Assembly: GCA_964035545.1 (NCBI GenBank)
Contig: OZ037768.1
Location: 22,090,819 to 22,154,818, forward strand
From: Bugula neritina
Lineage: Eukaryota; Bryozoa; Gymnolaemata; Cheilostomatida; Bugulidae
Length of the DNA: 64,000 nucleotides
Reading direction: 5' to 3'
The notes under the pieces are model-generated. The model did no database searches. It worked only from the letters and a program-made list of their open reading frames with translations, and was not told where the DNA came from. Positions 56,120 through 64,000 of this stretch are shown one piece after another. The translations under genes and the position numbers were made by a program. The first letter of the stretch is position 1. Each line of letters starts with the position of its first letter.

Positions 56120-57133
56120 TTTACAGTATCAAGATTCATAACAGTGATACTGTCCTTGGTATGCAACCAATAATTATGCTTCATGAAATAGTTATATCTC
56201 TATACTTGCAAATTGCATGGCATCCATGGGAGATTAATTTCAATGATGTCTATCAAATCTACAAAGTTTCATTTTTCAGTGTCTTAGTTTCAATGTAGAT
56301 GCAGCTCATGGTTGAAAGCTGCTACTTTTGTAGCTGAATATAGTGTGATTTAGTCTGCAATATTGTCATCAGTATAGTTGATGGCTGTTTACAAGACAGC
56401 TTTTTGAAACAATCATATTTGTTCAACTGCTTTGTAGTGATTAATTAATTATACTAATTACAGAAAACAAAAACAGCTTTTTTGTCCTGCAAGCTTCCAC
56501 TTAATAACCAGAGTAGGCAACATTGCTGTTTTTATACATTATTTTAGCAAATTTGTAGTCACAGAATATAATTTAAATTACATTGAATATGACAGATGAA
56601 CTAGTTCGTTTTAACATACTGTTGGTTGGCATTATATGATTTTGTGTTTCTCATTTACTCATCATCCTAATTTTCTAGATTTTTGTATGCTTGCAAAAAG
56701 TTAAATTTTTGAAGTATGACAAGAGAGTTTTGCACATATTCTGGCAAGCATGCTTATACTCCTGCACAGTTTTCAAATAAATTAATAAAAAAACTACAGG
56801 AATATTGGGTTTTCTTTTTATTAAAACTTGACCCAACAAAACAAAAAAAAACATTTTTCATAACTCTACCAAACCTAACATGTGTATCTGATATTTGTGT
56901 AATACACAGTAAAATGTATGAGTGATCAAGGAGGAAGTATAATTTAAATATTGGAATAATTTTTCATCAAAATGGTGAGTTCCGTTTCTTATAACCAAAT
57001 TTATGTCATTCAACATTGCTGAATTTAATGAACGATCATATTGAATAATAAGTAAAACACTACCACAGAAATACCAGAGCAAAAAACAGTGCAAACCTAA
57101 AAAGCTATCAAGTATGCAAATTATGACGTCCCT
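56120..57133. other. Non-coding stretch
   Basis: No gene recognised. A plus-strand open frame at 56716-56925 has no domain or splice context. Contains the 3' flank of the bL34m gene. Confidence 0.4.
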
Positions 57134-57302
57134 TTAGGACCGTCTCCACAACACAGCTCTCCCTGCGGGGGTTGACAATCTTTTCTCTAATCCGTGTTTT
57201 TGCAATCTTTTCCAGGCATTTGGCCGAAATGCCATTCTCTTAGCTCCTCTCACTTGTGACTGAGGCAGTGCAGATGGGGAAAGGAAGGGAGTAAAACTTG
57301 CC
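57134..57302 (-). CDS. MRPL34: Mitochondrial ribosomal protein bL34m, last exon, with apparent frameshift near the end
   Basis: After acceptor TTTTTGCAG, the exon starts with one base of a split codon. It encodes ASFTPFLSP..., RGAKRMAFRPNAWKRLQ, KHGLEKRLSTPAG and RAVLWRRS, then TAA at 57136-57134. This is the bL34 signature (basic N-part, KHG, R-S-T-x-x-G, RR). The family normally continues RR-x-LKGR-x-x-L, and exactly those residues (LKGRHNL) are encoded in the next frame over the stop. One base is therefore missing relative to expectation near 57137-57140. The protein is a component of the large mitoribosomal subunit. The 5' exon with the targeting peptide was not found. Confidence 0.75.
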
Positions 57303-57959
57303 CTGCAAAAATAATTCCGCCATAGAAATGCAACGTGTGTCTATACACAATTAAATGCCATGGTGCACTAAATATATGTTTAGGGACTGGCATGAAAATT
57401 AATGTGCATTCTAACATATAAAATTTTTCAAAATTGTATTTATTTTAGAGTTGATTACAATAAAATTGAAATATTTTTAATCTGAAGGTGAAAGCTACGC
57501 AAATTTTAGCTCAAACAAGAAAACTTTGCTTAGGTCACGCTACAAGACACAATTGATAAATTTGATTAAGATTTCTTTATATTAGACAAAAAATGGGTAG
57601 TGTGTTAGTTAAATTTAGAAATTTAAATTTTAACATATAGTTTCACTATTTGGACAGTGCTTAATATTATTGAAAAACTTTAACAAATGAGCACATGGCA
57701 TTTAATTGAACTTAAACTTAACATTACAAAACTAAATCTAAAACAAAACTAATTATAGTAGTATAAAAAATTATGTTGGTTTTTTGTCGCCCATGTTAAA
57801 TACAAATTGAGAATTTCACCTCTATTTTGCATTTCCACAACATCAATATTTAAATCAATGCATTTTTGTAGTTAAAGTTTATTCCTTAAACCTAAAAGTT
57901 CATAACGCAATTTTATGCATTGATAGCAGCACATAGGAAACTACATAGTAACATTGGTA

Positions 57960-58425
57960 TATACTATAGAGCTAGGTATACTATAGAGCTAGATATACTA
58001 TAGAGCTAGGTATACTATAGAGCTAGATATACTATAGAGCTAGGTATACTATAGAGCTAGGTATACTATAGAGGTAGGTATACTATAGAGCTAGGTATAC
58101 TATAGAGCTAGGTATACTATAGAGCTAGGTATACTATAGAGCTAGGTATACTATAGAGCTAGATATACTATAGAGCTAGGTATACTATAGAGCTAGGTAT
58201 ACTATAGAGCTAGGTATACTATAGAGCTAGGTATACTATAGAGCTAGGTATACTATAGAGCTAGGTATACTATAGAGCTAGGTATACTATAGAGCTAGGT
58301 AGACTATAGAGCTAGGTATACTATAGAGGTAGATATACTATAGAGCTAGGTATACTATAGAGCTAGGTATACTATAGAGCTAGATATACTATAGAGCTAG
58401 ATATACTATAGAGCTAGATATAATG
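57960..58425. repeat. 17-bp minisatellite, about 27 copies
   Basis: Unit GTATACTATAGAGCTAG with rare A/G substitutions. Very homogeneous. It ends about 13 bp from the donor of the exon-like segment at 58438. Confidence 0.97.
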
Positions 58426-58437
58426 CAAAAAATCTAC

Positions 58438-58622
58438 CTTGTAGCAAATAAGCATGTTCTCAAACAGCTTGATGACTTCTCAATTAGACTCAATAGCATT
58501 ATTTATATATTGACTTGGATCTGCTGCAGATAATACTTTATAGAAGTGTAAAGTTTGCTTATTTCCACGACGTTTGGTGAATATTGGGAAAATGATTTTA
58601 CTCCAGTAGGTCACAGAGGCAT
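58438..58622 (-). pseudogene. Unassigned exon-like segment with an in-frame TGA
   Basis: Between an acceptor (TTGTTTTAGTTCCAG, ends 58623) and a donor (TACAAG|GTAGAT) lie 185 bp. They read as a plausible globular protein: VTYWSKIIFPIFTKRRG, then HFYKVLSAADPSQYI, a TGA at 58482-58480, then EVIKLFENMLICYK in the same frame. No family was recognised. Either a broken exon (pseudogene), a sequencing substitution or chance. The flanks are ordinary AT-rich DNA. Confidence 0.3.
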
Positions 58623-58659
58623 CTGGAACTAAAACAACATCTAAATAAGTAGAATAAAA

Positions 58660-59930
58660 CTTAACCATGAAAAAATAAGTTGTACATAAAAACCTTCTGA
58701 ATTATGAAAAATTCTTCAAATTATAAACATTTCCTTTTCTGACTGACTTTCCTGCTTATATAAGCTTTGCTGAAAAAAATTAACAAATATTCAGCCATAA
58801 TATGAAAACTATTTTTACAAGTATCTATTATATATTTGAATAAATTATTAATATCGGCTTTAAAATTTTGAATCTATTGTCCTATTCATAAGTAAAACCG
58901 CTGACAGATAATAAATGTTATAAATTTTAATAATCAAACTACTTGATGTTGAACTCATTTCAGTTACCACAATTTTCATAACCACCGCTAATACCATGCA
59001 TACATTATAAATTATTTCAATAAATTTAGTTTGTTCTGTAATTAAAAGAAGTAGGTATAGGCAATAGGTATAGTTTTTGTTGAATAAATGCTGCCAACAA
59101 ACTTTAATAAATTATTTTAAAATATTTACGTAAAAAGAGGCACAGAGATATAATGTTAACAAGGATTTTCAAGGGTTTTACAAACAGAATAGCCCAATAC
59201 TTAGTGCAACAAATACAGCGTCATTATTTGATATAAGTAAACTCATCCATGACTTGAAGCTTTTCTTGCCTTCTTATGATTATTCAGAAGTACCAAAATT
59301 AGCAGTTTTAATATTATCATGCTTGAGTTAAAAAGTCTGGTTAGACTATTGTTATTATAAGAGTTGCACAAACTAAACTGCAGTTACAAGAGGTATCAGT
59401 TAGCTTCAACATTAAAATAACATGTCAAGTCTAGCATGACATTATTCAGACATTGTAGACCAGACAGGTAAAAGGAGATGAATACACAGTATGAATTTCT
59501 ATACAATTTGAAGAAAACTTGTTGAAGAAAATTAATTCGATTGAGATGACGATATTTTTACAATTTAGTTTTATCATTAAGGATTAATTTTAGCAAACAC
59601 TGAATACTGTCAATTATATAATATAGCAAATTAAAACTTACTTGCCACTAAAATTTTAGAACTAAGATTCAACTTTAAAACTTATAGATGAAGTAATAAA
59701 AAAGCAATAATTATAATCACAATTATTACTACAAATAACCTAATCAAAATACATTAAGATTATGAACACAAACATCATTATGGCTATTTTAGATAAGATA
59801 ATGATTAACTGTTAACAAAAATCAAATATCAATAAGTACATTCTCATTGATACTTTCATTTACTAAACTGATACTAAAGTTGAACCAACTATAAATTTAC
59901 TAACAGTAACTATGCAACTGCGAGTCATGC
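58660..59930. other. Non-coding stretch
   Basis: AT-rich, no exon or repeat family recognised. The 5' exon of the bL34m gene may be hidden here or in the next few kilobases. Confidence 0.35.
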
Positions 59931-59939
59931 AATTATAAC

Positions 59940-60350
59940 CTTCACAATGACTTTCATGAAGACACCAACACTGATTCTCACATTGAGACTGGAAGACATG
60001 ATGATTTTCACAACAAAAAGATTTATTATAATAATCAGTACCACACTCATAATAATTATAACACCAACACTAACAGCAATAATAATATTTACATTATTAT
60101 TAATAATACTAATAGTAATAGTAATACTTCACTAATAGTAATACTAGTAATAGTAACACTAACTGTAAGTAATAATATTAATTATAATACTTCACTACAG
60201 TGAGTATTAGTCTTACTATTAGAAGTAGTATTACATTTTGATTTACTATTACTATTAGTATTAGTATTACAGTATAAGTATTAGTATTACTATTACTATT
60301 AGACTTAGTATTACTATTACTATTAGTATTAAATTATTAAATATAGCTAA
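59940..60350. repeat. Low-complexity ATT/AGTA-rich DNA
   Basis: Runs of TAATAGTAATACTAATA and TTACTATTAGTATTAC words, mutually complementary. The Ile/Thr-rich open frame at 59947-60135 is derived from it. Confidence 0.8.
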
Positions 60351-60468
60351 CAGTAACACTAACACTGGTCACGATGACATAGTCTTAAGTCTTAACTCTT
60401 GGTCTTATGTGATAAGCACTACATTTTGATGTACTATCACTTTGACTACAACTACGAGACTAACGAAA

Positions 60469-60543
60469 CCAAGTTATACTTTTGATTTACTTTTACTTTT
60501 AGTTTTAGTAAAAGTAAAACTAAAACTAAAAGTATAACTTGGT
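60469..60543. repeat. 75-bp imperfect palindrome
   Basis: Left arm from ACCAAGTTATACTTTT (60469) and right arm ending AAAAGTATAACTTGGT (60543) are inverted copies of about 35 bp; the inner part is a TTTTAC/GTAAAA purine-pyrimidine run. It could form a stable hairpin. No RNA gene family recognised. Confidence 0.8.
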
Positions 60544-60559
60544 CTCGTCCTCGTCTCTA

Positions 60560-62100
60560 ACTAAAAAGTATGCTTCGTTGTATGTTAAACTTAATCATAA
60601 TGTCAGCATAACATGGTAAGTCAAAGTGTGATACTCATATTTATATTACAACATTCAATTTAATTATTTAACATTCATCAATATTATAATTAGTATTTTA
60701 ATTAGCAATTTGCTGTTGTCGGCAAAAGCGTTGGCGGAAATGGCTAGAATGTGATTTAATGGGGAGGCGTAGGGTTGGGATAGGGTATCAGTATAGACTA
60801 TAGACCACAGAAATAGACATACACTATTTTGATTGCAGATTAGGACGTTTGTATTAGTGTGACGTCACTATAATATGAGATACGAAATTGGTAATAATAA
60901 GGCAACTGCTGAACTGTCTAGCCACTCTAACATTTCAGTATTAATTTTTTGTTAACAATTTTTCTATCAGTGTTTTTTGCAATTTGTATTTTCAGTATTA
61001 CTTGCAAGTTGTTCATAAAACACTAGAAGAAGCTAATTTGTACTTAGCCAGAGGCTATGTCGCATTTTATTACTGAGAATAGAATTTGCAGAAAAAATGA
61101 ATGGCTTAAGTGGCATCAAAATTATAAAAATTTGCAAATTTTAGAACAGCTTTTGCTTTCTTTTTGGCTGACTTCAGATCCATTTTTAAATAAATAGTTT
61201 CACTGAATTTTTTGAATAGCTGAACCTGAAGTATTTTATACGTTGAGAAACCATAATACTGGGACCTCTTTTTTAAATAAAATATAAAATGTATTTACAA
61301 TTAGTTGTATACATGTACATCTGAAAAGCCAGGCTATAATTGTTTGCACTTTTCACTCATAGGTTAACTACTGTATGTACAAAATAAATTTCATATAAAT
61401 CCATGGCAATGAAAGATTTCCAACATTAGATAAGAAAATAAAAATTAGAAATATTTTGTTACTTTACATAAAATAAGTAAATGTAACACAGGAACTTGTA
61501 AACTTTCTGTAAAGGAGAACATGTATACATGCAGGGCATAACTTGTAGTATTGAAAATAGTTGGGATTTACATATAAGTTATAATTTAAAACTGATAATT
61601 AACAGTATATAATGTAATTACTTAATTTATTTCCACTATGTAGAAAGTAATATGAATATGATGCATGCACGGTTATACATCTCTTGTATTGTTCCAAAGT
61701 TGATAGAAATTGACTGTACTCACAGTGATATAAGCAACTTATATCAGTTTGCAGAGTTTATAAAATGATTTCTCACTAGTTTTATATAAAAGTTGAGTTA
61801 TTTTCACTTATTGTTGGCTTTTGAGCAATAAAATTATTGTTACAGCTAAATATTATAGGTGTAAAATAGTAGTATACATTGAGCTGCGACCCAATAATAA
61901 AAACGATTTTGAACCGAAAGAGTCACACCTGATGTGACTAAGAGTTGGTGAGAGATGGCAGGGAATTCTGTTTGTTAAACTGAGATCTGTGTTGAAACAT
62001 TCACCCTGTATGCGTGTCTTAAACAATTTAGGTGGCAATACCTTAGTTACTGTGTAACCAACTACCGCCGTGTTCCATATCAGAGCAACGCAGAGTATAG
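60560..62100. other. Non-coding stretch, 3' flank of the RhoGEF gene
   Basis: No exon seen. Its right part probably contains the 3' UTR of the minus-strand gene that ends at 62101. Confidence 0.4.
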
Positions 62101-63688
62101 TTACTTGATAGGGCTACCATTAGCCAATGAGAATGAACGATCAGAGACCAAGCACCCAGCACTCAGTGTCTTAGATCTGTCTAGAATTCGCTTTTGCCTA
62201 GTAGAAGGAGGATTGCTGTCAGTGGTTAACTCGGCAGCCGATTGTGAGCTTGTACTTGGCGCAGCGTAGATATGGTTTCGGTGGTTCCGTGGAAGAGTAT
62301 GGGAAGTCTTAGCCTCTAGAGGCAAGACCTGAGAGTGTTTCAAGAGACTCGAGTAAGAGCCGTACTCATGCATATCTCGGAAGGTTTTCTGTCTAGATGC
62401 CAATTCTGATAGCTGTGAGCCATTGTTATTTATTTCTGCTCTGCTCTTCTCTTTGTTGTCTCGAAGGTGACTCAGCCATTTTTGCTACAAAAAGACATGG
62501 CGAGTTGATGTGATATTTGCTTTCTGAACATGTATTTTTAAGAAGCAACAGTGGTCTAGTAGCTTGAGCACTGGCTTAGTGTAAACCAGGCTATGGGTTT
62601 AAATCTCGACAAAACCATTGGTGATGTCAAGAAGAGCAGCATACACAATTTTTAGCCCACTTAAAGCATTTTTGCCGCTCTCGGTACTCATGGGATAGCT
62701 GTTTAAACAAATGTGAGCTGTTCAGAACGTTTCTTGGGACTGTTGGCTTATTGTTTTCAGTTTTGCTAGTCATAATCTAACATTCATTAAGTTTCAGTTG
62801 TTTGAATGACTATTTTTTGTTTATAAAACCTAGTTCTATAAAATATACATGTTGCTTTTCACCATCTAACATTTATCAATTAGTCAACTTTCTTTGTAAT
62901 AATTTATAACCAATCACCACGTTGTTAGGATTTGCTTTCTCACCTTGCCTAATGAGGTATGTGCCTGAAGCGAGAAAACTCCTACTATCTGCTGAAAACT
63001 ATTTCGCTGTACAATAACAAACAGGTTCTTCATTCCTGAAGAATTAGATTCGGCAGCCCCGATGTCGTGAACAGACAAACTGTGTACAGGGATTGGCTGC
63101 CTAAGAACTTGATAGAAACCATCTTTCTCTATGATTGACATTCTCTGCAATAAGGATAATCACATCATAATAATAATTATTGTAAATTTAGTTTTCTCTG
63201 TTGAACAAAGTATGTCACAAAATATAGACAAGCTCCAGTTCAATGATTGTTGTATAACTTTCTCTGATGAGAAGACGATTCTCTACAGCGAATGGGAAAA
63301 CACATGTTGGCAATGTAGCATAAAATGGCAACAGAGTTTATACCCACTTATTGCTTCTTTTTCTTTCTCAAGTTATAAACCATAGCTTCATTAAAGGTAT
63401 TGTATAAATTTTGTTTTATTTTAGATAAGAAGTAGACCAATAAAACTCGCTCAGTGAAAAGAAATTTAAAAGCTGTGCTTTTACAACTAGATACTTTGTG
63501 TTATGACTCACCCCTCGAACTTTCTTCTTGACTTTTGTGAACAGCAGGAAATCGGTGAACAAGAAGACATAAACATCTACATTTCTGTCCTTCTCTGTGA
63601 GTAAGAGTGGACCTTCAAAGGTTATCTCCCTTATTTTATCATCTAATATGTGTTTTGTTGGCTGTACACTTAGAAGACCCTTTAACGT
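62101..63688 (-). CDS. PLEKHG-like Rho guanine nucleotide exchange factor, last three exons (partial)
   Basis: Exons 63688-63512, 63144-62944 and 62484-62101 (177, 201 and 384 bp, all phase 0) encode the PH domain and C-terminal tail of a Dbl-family RhoGEF. The DH domain lies right of the window. Visible: REITFEGPLLLTEKDRN, VDVYVFLFTDFLLFTK (strands beta1-beta3 of a DH-linked PH), then YQVLRQPIPVHSLSVHD, MKNLFVIVQRNSFQQIVG and the closing PH helix QKWLSHLRDN. A Ser-rich, basic, disordered tail of about 120 residues follows, ending NGSPIK and TAA at 62101. Placement near PLEKHG5/G6/G7 is from memory of PH features and is not certain. Such proteins activate Rho-type GTPases at membranes and junctions. 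Intron 2 of this set holds SINE copy 3. Confidence 0.75.
62545..62700 (+). mobile_element. tRNA-derived SINE, copy 3 (diverged)
   Basis: GTGGTCTAGTAGCTTGAGC, a decayed B box (GGGTTTAAATCTCG), then CATTGGTGATGTCAAGAAGAG and TTTAGCCCAC. Clearly the same family as the other two copies but older. Antisense to the host gene. Confidence 0.7.
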
Positions 63689-63699
63689 CTGCAATCATA

Positions 63700-64000
63700 A
63701 GTTGAAATCACAGAAAATAACAACATGGCTTCCTATTGTTATTGTATGGTCTAGGGAGGCCGATGTTAAGTCAGATTTACATTTGCACTCCATAAAATAA
63801 CTCATGATAAAAACCTTGAAAGTATTGGAGCTTTTCATTAAACTTTGTTGTAAGAAATTTGTTAATTAATAGCAGCAATATCTAGCTTAGGATAGCTGTT
63901 CGGCTCCAAACATGACTATATACATGCTGAAAGTGAAAAAAGTGTGCTCTTAGTAAGATCGTCGTCATGTCACTATTTATTTGTTTCTATGGGAACAGAT
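63700..64000. other. Probable intron of the RhoGEF gene
   Basis: No further exon could be recognised before the window ends. Confidence 0.4.

Noticed and set aside
56716-56925. 69-codon plus-strand frame
   Set aside because: No recognised domain and Lys/Phe/Thr bias typical of AT-rich non-coding DNA.
63620-63650. GGGAGATAAC motif similar to dispersed repeats
   Set aside because: It lies inside the RhoGEF exon and encodes the conserved REITFEG stretch; coincidence.

Overview
The window is AT-rich, intron-dense nuclear DNA from a metazoan, most likely an invertebrate. The genes have short coding exons (about 27-215 bp), canonical GT-AG junctions and introns loaded with minisatellites, SINE-like insertions and palindromes. 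All recognised families are conserved in animals. The phylum cannot be fixed from the sequence. No prokaryotic, viral or organellar genes were seen.

Layout. 1-7.6 kb (minus): three separate candidate N-terminal exons of an unidentified gene whose body lies left of the window; all end in the same codon phase. 5.4-5.8 kb: a near-perfect 208-bp palindrome between TA microsatellites. 7.6-11.8 kb: mostly non-coding, with a tRNA-Ala-like sequence. 12.1-22.0 kb (minus): complete STT3B in 18 exons. 22.7-23.5 kb (plus): a UPF0449 (C19orf25-like) gene, divergent from STT3B. 23.6-26.7 kb (minus): SLC25A26 in 8 exons, convergent with UPF0449 at 87 bp. 27.8-29.9 kb: a 2.1-kb palindrome whose arms contain an older MITE-like element. 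30.6-36.0 kb (minus): GPATCH3 in 9 exons. 38.0-55.3 kb (minus): a GRK2/3 kinase in 18 exons. 55.5-56.1 kb (plus): LINE 3' fragment. 57.1-57.3 kb (minus): last exon of mitochondrial ribosomal protein bL34m with an apparent frameshift near its end. 58.4-58.6 kb: an unassigned exon-like segment with an in-frame stop. 62.1-63.7 kb (minus): the last three exons of a PLEKHG-like RhoGEF, continuing to the right.

I joined exons by family similarity plus GT-AG boundaries. Each complete model has a total length divisible by three: STT3B 805 aa, UPF0449 110 aa, SLC25A26 271 aa, GPATCH3 568 aa, GRK 692 aa. The genes have unrelated housekeeping or signalling roles; there is no operon-like arrangement.

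The most unusual theme is that many intronic tandem repeats start on a splice junction and carry copies of that donor or acceptor. Clear cases flank STT3B exons 5, 7 and 9, GRK exons 2, 9 and 15, and GPATCH3 exon 7. Two introns consist almost entirely of such an array. This resembles intron growth, or even intron birth, by tandem duplication of AG|GT-containing segments.
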